Shown: one piece after another, positions 23,644-32,248 of the stretch
Position numbering within the stretch: the stretch's first letter is position 1
How the letters are laid out: each line of letters opens with the position of its first letter
DNA from: Bacillota bacterium
GTDB lineage: Bacteria > Bacillota > Bacilli > Paenibacillales > Paenibacillaceae
Reading direction: 5' to 3'
Length of the DNA: 40,442 nt
Assembly (NCBI GenBank): GCA_023391635.1
Contig: JAEWAQ010000007.1
Location: 1-40,442 of the forward strand
Notes under the pieces: model-generated
Seen by the model: the letters and a program-made list of their open reading frames with translations, nothing else
Databases searched by the model: none
Told to the model about the DNA's origin: nothing
Translations under genes and position numbers: made by a program

Positions 23644-25251
23644 TTATCCGGCGCCCCCGATCTCCTTCGCGATGCGGACCGCGGCTTCCGGGTGCGCGGG
23701 GTACGGATACAGCTCGCTCATCCGCACGACTTGCCCGGACGCGTTTTTGAACACGACATGCTCCCGGGACAGTTGGCGCGGGCTATCCAGACCGCAAGCC
23801 GCGGCCAGAGAAAACAGCCCTTCCCGCATCTGCAGGATGTAGTTCATGACCCGCCACATCTTCTCCTCGGGGACGAGCGCCGCCTGGTACTTGGAATCCG
23901 TCGTGGTGATGCCGGCCGGGCACTTGCCCGTATGGCACTGCATCGCCATGATGCAGCCGTTCGCCATCATGAATCCGCGCGCCGAATTGACCGCGTCCGC
24001 TCCGAGCGCCAGCGCGATCGCGACTTTGTCCGGCGTAATGAGCTTGCCGGAGGCGAAGATGCGCAGCCGGCCGCGTACGCCGTAACGCCTTGCCGCGTCG
24101 TCCAGGATGACGAGCGCCGGGTACAGCGGCAAGCCCATGCCGTCGGCCATCGCTTTGTACGTCGCGCCGGAGCCTCCCTCGCTGCCGTCCACCGTCAGGA
24201 AGTCGGGGTAAATATCGGTTGCCAGCATTGCGTCGAACAACGGTTCGAGCCGCACCGGATCGCCGACGACGATCTTCAGGCCGACCGGCTTCCCGCCCTT
24301 GTCCTGCAGTTGCTTCACGAACCGAAGCGCTTCTTCCGGATTGTGCAGGAAGGCGAAGCGATTGGGCGAATTGACCGTCTTGCCGACCGCCACTTTGCGG
24401 ATGGCGGCGATTTTCTCGTTAACCTTCGAGCCCTCCAAATGTCCTCCGCGGATTTTCGCCCCTTGTGCGAACTTCAACTCGAACGCTCTGATATTCGGCT
24501 CCGCCGCCTTCTCCAGAAAATGCTGCCAGGAGAAGCTGCCCTCATCGTCCCTGTAGCCGTACAAGCCTGGGCCAATCTGTGCGACGATGTCCGCGCCGGA
24601 TGCGAGATGCTCGGGCGCCACGCCGCCTTCGCCGGTGTTGATCCAGGACCCTTGCGCCATGCGTGCCCCATTTCCTGTCGACTGGATGTAATGCTCGCCG
24701 ACCGATCCATATGAGGTGGCCGAGGCGCCGAACATCCCTTTCAGCCGCCAAGGCTGCGCTCGGTCTTCACCGATGATGATGGCGTCTTCGTCCGCGTACA
24801 GCCACGGTTTCGTCCGATCGTCGATCATCTTCTCTTGCCGCGTGAACAAGCCTTCCTTGACGATCGTATATTTCCGTCCGGGTTGTCCGTCTCTCTGATC
24901 GACGCGCAGCTCCTCCGTGAGCCTGGGGAACATCGAATTGGACAGATAAAATCCGGATTCGTCGAAATCCCGCTTGGACCCGAAGCTCAGCAAGTCCGTG
25001 CGGTACTTCGCCGCGAAGACGACACCGAGAAAGTCGGCGCGGGGAAACGGCTTGCCCTGCGTGTCCCCGTCGAACCAGTATTGCCGGAACTCGGGGCCGA
25101 GCTTCTCCAGCAAGTATCGGACCCAGCCCAGATAGGGATGTGCGCGGATGATGGAATGCTGCGGCTTGCGGGATACGAGGTACAGGTAGACGATGAGCGA
25201 TACGGGCAACAAGATGATGACGGCAAGCAATACGATCAGGGCGATCTGCAT
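23644..25251 (-). CDS. Membrane-anchored FMN-binding glutamate-synthase-family protein (YerD-like)
   Basis: Protein of 535 residues related to the FMN-binding domain of glutamate synthase large subunits, resembling Bacillus YerD. An N-terminal membrane segment (about residues 2-27) leaves the rest in the cytosol. The FMN/glutamate-synthase core shows TVDGSEGGSGATYKAM and GADAVNSARGFMMANGC. It is followed by three cysteines spaced C-x5-C-x4-C, ending CPAGI, matching the 3Fe-4S site of glutamate synthases. It lacks the glutaminase domain, so it is not a full glutamate synthase; its electron donor and substrate are unknown. It lies downstream of hemL on the same strand. Confidence 0.92.
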   Translation of the reverse strand: MQIALIVLLAVIILLPVSLIVYLYLVSRKPQHSIIRAHPYLGWVRYLLEKLGPEFRQYWFDGDTQGKPFPRADFLGVVFAAKYRTDLLSFGSKRDFDESGFYLSNSMFPRLTEELRVDQRDGQPGRKYTIVKEGLFTRQEKMIDDRTKPWLYADEDAIIIGEDRAQPWRLKGMFGASATSYGSVGEHYIQSTGNGARMAQGSWINTGEGGVAPEHLASGADIVAQIGPGLYGYRDDEGSFSWQHFLEKAAEPNIRAFELKFAQGAKIRGGHLEGSKVNEKIAAIRKVAVGKTVNSPNRFAFLHNPEEALRFVKQLQDKGGKPVGLKIVVGDPVRLEPLFDAMLATDIYPDFLTVDGSEGGSGATYKAMADGMGLPLYPALVILDDAARRYGVRGRLRIFASGKLITPDKVAIALALGADAVNSARGFMMANGCIMAMQCHTGKCPAGITTTDSKYQAALVPEEKMWRVMNYILQMREGLFSLAAACGLDSPRQLSREHVVFKNASGQVVRMSELYPYPAHPEAAVRIAKEIGGAG

Positions 25252-25382
25252 GAAGGCGAACTCCTTTCGACGGATAAATGACGGTCACAACAGATATTCG
25301 AATCCAGTTTGTGAAAATCAATTGATGACGAGCGATCTGGGCGGGGGCGGTATGCCTAAGCCTGAGTATCGCAGCCAAGCAC

Positions 25383-25411
25383 AGAACCCCACTCCGGCGG
25401 AATGGGGTTCT
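25383..25411 (-). terminator. Hairpin after hemL
   Basis: AGAACCCCA (25383-25391) pairs with TGGGGTTCT (25403-25411), with an inner TCC/GGA pairing. It lies 7 bases beyond the hemL stop on the minus strand. There is no clear T-run, so it may be a weak terminator or an RNA 3'-end stabiliser before the downstream gene. Confidence 0.6.
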
Positions 25412-25417
25412 GACAGG

Positions 25418-26743
25418 CTATTTCCGACGGACTCCGGCCATGCTCGCGAAGGCGGCCTCCGCCGCTTCCAGCGTCATGTCGATATCGGCTTCCGTATGGG
25501 CGACGGTCAGGAACCAGGCTTCATACTTGGAAGGGGCCAGATAGACGCCCCGGTCCAGCATCTCCCGGAAGAACCGCGCGAACGCTTCGCCGTCGGTATC
25601 CTGGGCTTCGTCATAATTTGTGACGGAATGGCTGCAAAAATGGGTGGACAGCGCGCCGACGATCCGGTTGACGGTAAGCGGCACTTGGCGGCGGGCAGCG
25701 GCAGTCTGCAAGCCGTCCGCAAGCCGCTCGCCGAGCGCGTCCATCCGCTCGTATACGCCGGGCTGGCGCAGCACGTCGAGGCAGGCGATGCCGGCGAGCA
25801 TCGATGCCGGGTTGCCGGCCATCGTGCCGGCCTGGTAGGCCGGACCGAGCGGCGCGACCCGGTCCATCACTTCGGAGCGGCCGCCGTACGCCCCGATCGG
25901 CAGGCCGCCGCCGATGATCTTGCCGAGGGCGGTCAAGTCGGGGCGGATCGCTTCATGATCGGGAAACGCCGCAAATGTCTGCGCGGACCCGTAGTGAAAG
26001 CGGAAGCCGCTGATGACCTCGTCGTAGATGACGAGGGCGCCCGCGTCCCGCGCGAGACGGCACAGTCCCTCGAGGAAGCCGGGCTTCGGCATGACCATGC
26101 CGAAGTTGCCGACGATCGGCTCAACCATGACGGCGGCCACTTCGTCCCCCCAGCGTTCGAGCGCGGCAGCCAGTCCGTCCAGATCGTTATAAGGCACGGT
26201 GATCACTTCGCCCGCGATGCTGGCCGGCACGCCCGCGCTGTCCGGAATGCCGAGCGTGGAAGGACCGGAGCCTGCCGCTACCAGCACCAGGTCGGAATGG
26301 CCGTGATAGCAACCGGCGAACTTGACGATCTTGCTGCGTCCGGTCGCCGCCCGCGCCACGCGGATCGTCGTCATGACCGCTTCGGTGCCGGAATTGACGA
26401 ACCGTACCTTGTCCATGGACGGAATGGACTCTTTGAGCGCTTGGGCGAGGCGCACTTCATGCTCGGTCGGCGTCCCGTACAGCGTGCCGGTCTGCGCGGC
26501 CTGCACGATCGCCTCCGTTACTTGAGGATGCGCATGCCCGGTAATGATCGGGCCGAACGCAGCCAAGTAATCGAGATAGCGATTGCCGTCCACATCCCAC
26601 ATATAAGCACCTTCCGCCCGCGCGACAAACACGGGAGCGCCGCCACCGACTGCCTTGAATGAGCGTGAAGGGCTGTTCACCCCGCCTACGATGTGCTGCT
26701 GTGCAGCTTCGTACAGCTGCTCCGAACGAATGCGTGAAGCCAT
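25418..26743 (-). CDS. hemL: Glutamate-1-semialdehyde 2,1-aminomutase
   Basis: PLP enzyme of 441 residues converting glutamate-1-semialdehyde to 5-aminolevulinate for haem synthesis, cytosolic. Motifs: HIVGGVNSPSRSFKAVGG at the N-terminus, VNSGTEAVMTTIRVARAATG, the PLP Asp in IYDEVISGFR, and catalytic Lys275 in LGKIIGGGLPIGAYGG. I prefer the ATG at 26743: the ATG at 26755 directly abuts the only purine-rich site. No other hem genes are nearby, so this may be a second, unlinked copy (GsaB type), or the only one if hemL is unlinked here. Confidence 0.95.
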   Translation of the reverse strand: MASRIRSEQLYEAAQQHIVGGVNSPSRSFKAVGGGAPVFVARAEGAYMWDVDGNRYLDYLAAFGPIITGHAHPQVTEAIVQAAQTGTLYGTPTEHEVRLAQALKESIPSMDKVRFVNSGTEAVMTTIRVARAATGRSKIVKFAGCYHGHSDLVLVAAGSGPSTLGIPDSAGVPASIAGEVITVPYNDLDGLAAALERWGDEVAAVMVEPIVGNFGMVMPKPGFLEGLCRLARDAGALVIYDEVISGFRFHYGSAQTFAAFPDHEAIRPDLTALGKIIGGGLPIGAYGGRSEVMDRVAPLGPAYQAGTMAGNPASMLAGIACLDVLRQPGVYERMDALGERLADGLQTAAARRQVPLTVNRIVGALSTHFCSHSVTNYDEAQDTDGEAFARFFREMLDRGVYLAPSKYEAWFLTVAHTEADIDMTLEAAEAAFASMAGVRRK

Positions 26744-26944
26744 GCCATTCTTCATCCTTTCCCGAATGGATGCCAGCCGTCTTTAGGAAGGCGGCAAGGC
26801 CGTTCTACTTCATTTGACTAATGCATTCATACCACCATCGCAAAAGAAAATCAACTTATCGCGTATGCCGCAAAAGCCTGCAGACGATCGGATTCCTCCT
26901 GAAATTGCCGCTTTTTGTGCATAAAATCTCTAGCTTCAATTTGA

Positions 26945-26950
26945 TATAAT
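26945..26950 (+). promoter_or_regulatory. Extended -10 promoter for the second regulator gene
   Basis: TATAAT (26945-26950) is preceded by TGA, giving an extended -10 element, with no recognisable -35 box at 16-18 bases. It lies 57 bases before the response-regulator start, in the divergent gap (26744-27007) after hemL. The rest of the gap is A+T-richer than its surroundings and holds no gene. Confidence 0.6.
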
Positions 26951-26980
26951 GAAAGGGGTAATTGCCTTTTTTCGAGCTTG

Positions 26981-26994
26981 TGAAAGCGCTTGCT
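26981..26994 (+). promoter_or_regulatory. cre-like site (CcpA) before the second YesN/YesM pair
   Basis: TGAAAGCGCTTGCT matches 12 of 14 positions of the cre consensus TGWAANCGNTNWCA. It lies about 30 bases downstream of the extended -10 box and 13 bases before the regulator start, a typical place for CcpA roadblock repression. It would put the second uptake system under carbon catabolite control. This is a sequence match only. Confidence 0.55.
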
Positions 26995-27007
26995 GTGGGG
27001 TGAGGAA

Positions 27008-28510
27008 ATGCAATCGGAATCTACGCTGAGAGTGCTCGTTGCCGATGACGAATGGCCGATCCGGCAGGAGCTTCGCAGCTACGAATGGCGGAAATTCGGC
27101 GCCGATCTGATCGGTGAAGCCGAGAACGGAGAAGAAGCGCTGCGGATGTGCCGGGAATACGTACCGGACGTCGTGATCACGGATATTACCATGCCGGTCA
27201 TGAGCGGTATTGAGCTGCTTCGCTGTTTGCGAGCGGAGATGCCGTCCGTTCAGGTGATCCTGTTGACTTGTCATACGGAATTCGATTACGCGAAAGAGGC
27301 GCTGAAAGAAGGTGCGGTCGATTATTTGTTGAAAGTCACTTTGGAAACGGAAGAGCTGCAAGCGGCGCTGGAGAAAGCCAGATCGCGGATCCAGTCGGCG
27401 CTGCTGACCCGCAGCGGCGAGCTGTCGGCGCGCCGCAAGACGCTGGCTCGCGCGCTGGCGCAGCTTGGCGCCGGGCAAACGGGCGCAGGCGTTGCGCTAT
27501 CCGAATATTTGCCCGCCCGATTGGTGATGATCCGGGTGGAGGCCTATCCGGAAGCGAAAGCCCATGCGGTCCAGGAATTGCATGCGGCGTTGGAACAGTT
27601 GGCGAACGGCGATTCGTTCCCGATGATCTGGGCCCAGGTCGAGACGCAATTTGTATTCTTGCAGGATGCCGCGGCGGGAGACGCGAAGCGGATCGAAAGC
27701 CGGCTGCTAGCCCTGCTGCGGACGCTGAAGCTGGAGCTGGCCCAGAGCATGTCCGTCATTGACGGAGAGGTTCACGTGTACGGCCTGATCAGCGAGACCG
27801 TATACGACGTCGTGCATATTCCCGGGATACTGGCTGGCGCCAAACGATGGGCGGCCGTTCATTTCTACGAATCGAATCCGGATGCGACTCCCGTATATAT
27901 CGGCAGACCGCAGGCGGAGGCGTCGCTTGTCGACGAGCAGGAAGCTGCGGCATTCGCGCAATCGCTTCATCGAATAGCCAAGTCGTCGGGGGAGGATGCC
28001 GCCGCGAACGAGTCGTTCGCGGCGCTGTGCATGCGAAAGCGGTATGATCCCGAACAACTGAAACGGCTTGCGTATTCCTTCATTCGAACTTACGGCAACG
28101 CGCCATCCGATCCGCTCTTCCGTTCGCTCAGCTTTCGGGAATGGTTGGAAAACCTGCTCATGCTCTTCCGCCGGACGGGCTTACCGGACAAGCGTCAGCA
28201 TAAGGAAATCGCCGATGCCGTCGCTTATATCTCCGCCAATCCGGCGGCGGATTTATCGCTGGCGGCGGTATCCGCCCGGGTTGGACTGAGTCCCCGCTAC
28301 TTCAGCAAGCTGTTCCGGGAGCAAACGGGGGAGGCTTATGTGGATTATGTAACGGGCAAGCGGATCGAGAAGGCGGTCGAGCTGCTTCGGGATACCCATC
28401 TGAAGGTCTATGAGGTTGCCGAGCGCGTCGGCATTTCGAGTTACCGGTATTTTACCGCCGTGTTTCGGGAGAAGACCGGCCTGACGCCCACGGACGTGAA
28501 GAGAGGTTGA
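27008..28510 (+). CDS. YesN-type response regulator with AraC-family DNA-binding domain (second system)
   Basis: Response regulator of 500 residues. The receiver domain has the acidic pair Asp13-Asp14, phospho-acceptor Asp59 in VITDITMPVMSG and Lys109 in YLLKV. The C-terminal 100 residues form an AraC-type double helix-turn-helix (VSARVGLSPRYFSKLFREQTG and YEVAERVGISSYRYFTAVF). The start is the ATG at 27008 with GGGGTGAGG upstream; the upstream in-frame TTG has no site. It ends 4 bases before its kinase gene. It probably activates the permease operon at 30392, so a target is expected in the 30267-30391 gap. Confidence 0.95.
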   Translation: MQSESTLRVLVADDEWPIRQELRSYEWRKFGADLIGEAENGEEALRMCREYVPDVVITDITMPVMSGIELLRCLRAEMPSVQVILLTCHTEFDYAKEALKEGAVDYLLKVTLETEELQAALEKARSRIQSALLTRSGELSARRKTLARALAQLGAGQTGAGVALSEYLPARLVMIRVEAYPEAKAHAVQELHAALEQLANGDSFPMIWAQVETQFVFLQDAAAGDAKRIESRLLALLRTLKLELAQSMSVIDGEVHVYGLISETVYDVVHIPGILAGAKRWAAVHFYESNPDATPVYIGRPQAEASLVDEQEAAAFAQSLHRIAKSSGEDAAANESFAALCMRKRYDPEQLKRLAYSFIRTYGNAPSDPLFRSLSFREWLENLLMLFRRTGLPDKRQHKEIADAVAYISANPAADLSLAAVSARVGLSPRYFSKLFREQTGEAYVDYVTGKRIEKAVELLRDTHLKVYEVAERVGISSYRYFTAVFREKTGLTPTDVKRG

Positions 28511-28514
28511 TGGT

Positions 28515-30266
28515 ATGAAGGCGTTGTGGGCCGGATTGTCGGGACTCAGCATAGCGACGAAGCAATTCGTCTTTCTTTTTTTCGTGGCGCTTCTTTTGTT
28601 CCTGACCCTTGCTTATGTGAACTTGCGGGATGCCGAACGTTTGTACCGGCATCAGGTCGTCCGCGATGCGGAGTCGCTGATGACCCGGACAGCCGACCTG
28701 ATCGACGCCTATCTCGACAACGCGAACAATGTGCTGGTGATGCTCTCTCAGAGCCAGGAGCTGTTTGAAGAGGGAAATGAGGACAAGGCGATTCGAACGA
28801 TGCGCAATTACGCCGTATCGAACAATTCGGCGATCGACGCGTTGTATTTGATTCGCAGCGACGGCAAAGTGCTGACGAACAACCAAGTGTTCTATGAAAT
28901 AATGGGACATCCTCGTCTGGAGCATTTGTTGGAAGTGGCCAACAATAATTACAGGGCCGTCAATGTCAGTGAGCCCTATCATTCTCCGTATGCCGGTTAT
29001 ACGGTCGCCTACACCAAGCCGGTGTTTGACGGGTCCAACGCATTCGTGGGCACGGCCGTCGTGGAAATCAACCTGAATATGATGATCGGCCGAATCGCGC
29101 CGCTGTTGATCGGGCCTCATCAAACGTTCGTCATGGTGACGAAATCCGGGGAAACGGTAGACACCCAGAACGCGAAAAGTGAATTGCTGCCCTATGTGCC
29201 ATCCGTATATCCGCCGCGGCTGGATGACCGGTTTCAACAACGGGTCGGCCAATTGCCGGTCGGCATCCATTCGCTTCAAGGAGCGGTCGAACCGCTCGTG
29301 GCCGTCAAATCCAACTATAATCGCATGGGCTGGTCGATCGTGCTGTTCATAGAAGAAAGCCACTTCTTCCATGCGGTGCAGATGCTCCATACCAATTTTC
29401 GTTCGGCGGGCATCGTCTGGCTGATCGCGTTGATCTTCTGCACCTTCATGCTCAGCCGCTACTTCACGTCTCCGATCCGGGCGTTGGCGCAGAAGATGGA
29501 GCATGCGCAAAACTTCAAGCCGGTGCTGCTTCCTTCGACCAAGCGCCGCGATGAGATCGGCAAACTGGTCAGCAGCTATAATGCTATGACGCAGCGCAAT
29601 CACTTGCTCATTGAGGAAGTGAAGGCTATCGAATTGCACAAGAAGGAATTGGAGATGAAAATGCTGCAGAGCCAGATCGCTCCGCACTTCCTGTACAATA
29701 CGCTGGCTTGTATCAGCAGTCTGGCGAAGCAGCGAATGACGGCCGAAGTTGTCCAGACCGTCAAATCGCTCGTCGGATTGCTGTCCTTCAGCTTCGACCG
29801 GACCCAATCGACGGTGAAGCTGAAGGATGAGCTCGAAGTTCTTCGCATGTATGTACAAATTCAACAGGTACGCTATGGCGACAAAATCAGCTTGACGGAA
29901 AGGATCGACCCGGAGGCGCTGGAGGCTCCGATTCTCAAGCTGACGCTGCAACCGATCGTAGAGAATGCCATTTTCCACGGACTTGCGCCCAGGAAGGCTC
30001 CCGGTACTGTACGCGTGACGGCGAACATGCGCAGGGGCAAACTGCTGATTTTCGTGCGCGATGACGGCAACGGCATGCCGCCTGCATTGGCGCGGCGACT
30101 GTTGCAGGACGATCCGGCGCCGGCTGCCGGGAAATTCACCAGTATCGGCTTGAAGAACGTGAACGAACGCATCCGGCTGTATCACGGCAATCGTTACGGG
30201 CTTCGGATACGCAGCATTCCCGGCGTCGGTACGGTTGTTCGAATTGTGATACCGGGCCTGGCGTAA
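28515..30266 (+). CDS. YesM-type sensor histidine kinase (second system)
   Basis: Membrane sensor kinase of 583 residues with two membrane segments (about 13-34 and 296-315). They enclose an extracellular region of about 260 residues that looks like a double-Cache sensing domain. A HAMP linker follows, then the His_kinase domain with His391 in APHFLYNTL. The ATPase domain has IVENAIFHG and VRDDGNG. The gene order is regulator then kinase, the reverse of the system at 1642-4942. Sequence similarity between the two kinases is confined mainly to the catalytic half, so the ligands probably differ. Confidence 0.95.
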   Translation: MKALWAGLSGLSIATKQFVFLFFVALLLFLTLAYVNLRDAERLYRHQVVRDAESLMTRTADLIDAYLDNANNVLVMLSQSQELFEEGNEDKAIRTMRNYAVSNNSAIDALYLIRSDGKVLTNNQVFYEIMGHPRLEHLLEVANNNYRAVNVSEPYHSPYAGYTVAYTKPVFDGSNAFVGTAVVEINLNMMIGRIAPLLIGPHQTFVMVTKSGETVDTQNAKSELLPYVPSVYPPRLDDRFQQRVGQLPVGIHSLQGAVEPLVAVKSNYNRMGWSIVLFIEESHFFHAVQMLHTNFRSAGIVWLIALIFCTFMLSRYFTSPIRALAQKMEHAQNFKPVLLPSTKRRDEIGKLVSSYNAMTQRNHLLIEEVKAIELHKKELEMKMLQSQIAPHFLYNTLACISSLAKQRMTAEVVQTVKSLVGLLSFSFDRTQSTVKLKDELEVLRMYVQIQQVRYGDKISLTERIDPEALEAPILKLTLQPIVENAIFHGLAPRKAPGTVRVTANMRRGKLLIFVRDDGNGMPPALARRLLQDDPAPAAGKFTSIGLKNVNERIRLYHGNRYGLRIRSIPGVGTVVRIVIPGLA

Positions 30267-30339
30267 AACGCCTGAATATTGGATCGTTATTCGGACATTA
30301 AAGACGCATTTGCGCATATTCCCTCCTAGCCGCCGCTGG

Positions 30340-30365
30340 TATAGTAGATTTCAGACAATTGTCTG
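30340..30365 (+). promoter_or_regulatory. Promoter -10 box and perfect 14-bp palindrome before the second permease operon
   Basis: A -10 candidate TATAGT (30340-30345), with no good -35 box, is followed after 6 bases by the perfect palindrome CAGACAATTGTCTG (30352-30365). The palindrome lies at the expected transcription start and ends 26 bases before the permease ATG. Such a position suits an operator for a dimeric repressor. AraC-type regulators usually use direct repeats, so a further regulator may be involved. Confidence 0.5.
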
Positions 30366-30391
30366 TCAAATCAGCGCAGAGGGGTGTGAGT

Positions 30392-31300
30392 ATGGAGTCC
30401 CGGCTAAGGGCCGCATGGAAATTTCGCACGCTATATTTGTTCCTCTTGCCGGGCATGTTGTACTACGTCGTTTTTCGGTACTTTCCCATGTACGGGATTG
30501 TGATCGCTTTCAAAGACTACTCTATCATGGACGGCATTCTTGGGAGTTCGTGGGCGAATCCCTGGTACAAGCATTTTCTTTATTTCTACGAATCGCCTTA
30601 CTTCTCCCAGTTGCTGACGAACACGCTGGTGATCAGTGTCTACAAGCTCATCTTCGGCATGATTCCGCCAATCTTGCTGGCATTGCTTCTGAACGAGTGC
30701 CGGGTGCGCTGGTTCAAATCGTTCGTGCAGACCGTAACGTATATGCCTTATTTTTTCTCCTGGGTGATCATTTACGGCATCCTGACCGCCCTGCTGTCGG
30801 AGAATGCCGGAATCGTGAACTATTTCATCCGGGAAGCGGGCGGTCAGACGGTCGCTTTCATGACTTCGACGTCGTACTTTCGGAGCATCCTGGTGCTGTC
30901 GGATATTTGGCAAACGATGGGGTACAGCGCCATCATCTATTTGGCGGCCATCGTCGGCATCGATCCGACCTTGTATGAAGCGGCCAGGGTGGACGGAGCC
31001 AGCCGCATTCGCATGATCTGGCACGTCACTTTGCCCGGCATTCGCAACGTGATCATGATGCTGCTGATTTTGCGGCTCGGGCATGTGATGGATGCGGGTT
31101 TCGAACAGATCTACATTCTCTACAACATCCAAGTGTATCCGGTCGCGGACATTCTGGATACCTGGGTATTCCGGGTCGGGCTTCAGCAGATGAACTTCAG
31201 TCTGGCATCTGCAGTCGGTTTGTTCAAAGCGCTGATCGGATTCGTGCTTGTCGTTCTCGCCAACCGGATTGCGAAGAGATGGGGGGAGAACGTATGGTAA
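30392..31300 (+). CDS. Carbohydrate ABC transporter permease, LplB type
   Basis: Inner-membrane permease of 302 residues in the LplB/YteP branch of sugar importers. The N-terminal segment (LYLFLLPGMLYYVVFRYFPMYG, with IAFKDYSIMDGILGS) is diagnostic. The EAA loop is EAARVDGASRIRMIWHVTLP. About six membrane segments. The start is the ATG at 30392 with GAGGGGTG upstream. It overlaps the next permease by 7 bases. LplB-type systems in related bacteria often import oligosaccharides such as aldouronates; the sugar here is not determinable. Confidence 0.95.
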   Translation: MESRLRAAWKFRTLYLFLLPGMLYYVVFRYFPMYGIVIAFKDYSIMDGILGSSWANPWYKHFLYFYESPYFSQLLTNTLVISVYKLIFGMIPPILLALLLNECRVRWFKSFVQTVTYMPYFFSWVIIYGILTALLSENAGIVNYFIREAGGQTVAFMTSTSYFRSILVLSDIWQTMGYSAIIYLAAIVGIDPTLYEAARVDGASRIRMIWHVTLPGIRNVIMMLLILRLGHVMDAGFEQIYILYNIQVYPVADILDTWVFRVGLQQMNFSLASAVGLFKALIGFVLVVLANRIAKRWGENVW

Positions 31301-32154
31301 GCGGGAAAGAAGACAGGTGGTTCAACGCGGCAGTGTACACGATGCTGGCGTTGTCCGGCGCGGCGGTTATCGTTCCGCTGCTGTACGTCGTTTCGGTATC
31401 GATGACCCCGATCGAGCAAGTATTGAAGAATGGCGGCTTCATTCTCGTGCCGCATTCGCTCACCTTCGTTGCATATGAGAAATTACTGGGGGATACGGCG
31501 CTCGTCCGGTCGCTCAGCGTCACGGTGCTGATTACCGTCGTCGGAACTGTGCTGAATCTGCTGCTTACGCTGTTGACGGCTTATCCGCTCAGCCGCAAAG
31601 CTTTGCCAGGGCGTCAGGTGCTGCTGTTTCTGATCGTCTTCACGCTCATTTTCAGCGGCGGCATCATCCCGACTTACTTGACGGTCAAGGCGGTCGGCTT
31701 GCTGGACACGATCTGGGCGATGATTTTGCCGAATGTGATCTGGAGCTTCAATGTGCTCATCATGAAAAGCTTCTTCTCCAATCTGCCGGAAGAAATGTTC
31801 GATTCGACGCAGATTGACGGAGCGGGGGAGAACCGGACATTATGGCAAATCGTGCTTCCGCTCAGTATGCCGGTGATGATGACGGTCGGCCTGTTCTACC
31901 TCGTCAGCCACTGGAACGAATTTTTCCAGGCGATCATGTACGTAACCGACCGGGAGAAGTTTCCGCTGCAAGTGGTGGTGCGGGAAATCCTGATGCAGAC
32001 GCAGCAGCCCCTGAGCAATGCGGAAAGCATCGTGCCCACGCAGACGATGCAGATGGCGTCGGTCGTGCTGGCGAGCGTGCCGGTCATCCTGATTTACCCG
32101 TTCATTCAGAAGAAGTTTACGAAGGGGCTGCTGCTCGGTTCCGTCAAAGGTTGA
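31294..32154 (+). CDS. Carbohydrate ABC transporter permease, YtcP type
   Basis: Second permease of the LplB/YtcP-type importer, 286 residues, with about six membrane segments. The start is the ATG at 31294, with GGGGGGAG 5 bases upstream and overlapping the previous stop. Diagnostic features are VSMTPIEQVLKNGGF near the N-terminus, FSGGIIPTYLTVKAVGLLDT in the middle, the EAA-type loop DSTQIDGAGENRTLWQIVLP, and the ending FTKGLLLGSVKG. It works with the permease before it and the binding protein after it. Confidence 0.95.
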   Translation: MVSGKEDRWFNAAVYTMLALSGAAVIVPLLYVVSVSMTPIEQVLKNGGFILVPHSLTFVAYEKLLGDTALVRSLSVTVLITVVGTVLNLLLTLLTAYPLSRKALPGRQVLLFLIVFTLIFSGGIIPTYLTVKAVGLLDTIWAMILPNVIWSFNVLIMKSFFSNLPEEMFDSTQIDGAGENRTLWQIVLPLSMPVMMTVGLFYLVSHWNEFFQAIMYVTDREKFPLQVVVREILMQTQQPLSNAESIVPTQTMQMASVVLASVPVILIYPFIQKKFTKGLLLGSVKG

Positions 32155-32248
32155 GGTGCGGACGGGCAGGCGGGTATGACCAGGCCGGCTGATCTTCGTG
32201 CAAATTCGGCAAGGAAGAATACAACTTTCGGGAAAGAAGGGGACTCGA

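Noticed and set aside
23508..23750. Plus-strand reading frame covering the terminator and the end of the glutamate-synthase-like gene
   Set aside because: It runs through a strong terminator stem and then antisense to a well-supported gene, so it is a chance frame.
25193..26662. Long plus-strand reading frame of 489 codons opposite hemL
   Set aside because: It is antisense to hemL, whose motifs are complete. The open frame results from GC-rich codon use on the other strand.
28452..30317. Long minus-strand reading frame of 621 codons opposite the second kinase gene
   Set aside because: It is antisense to a kinase with all expected motifs; its translation is Arg/Gln/His-rich and matches no recognisable domain.
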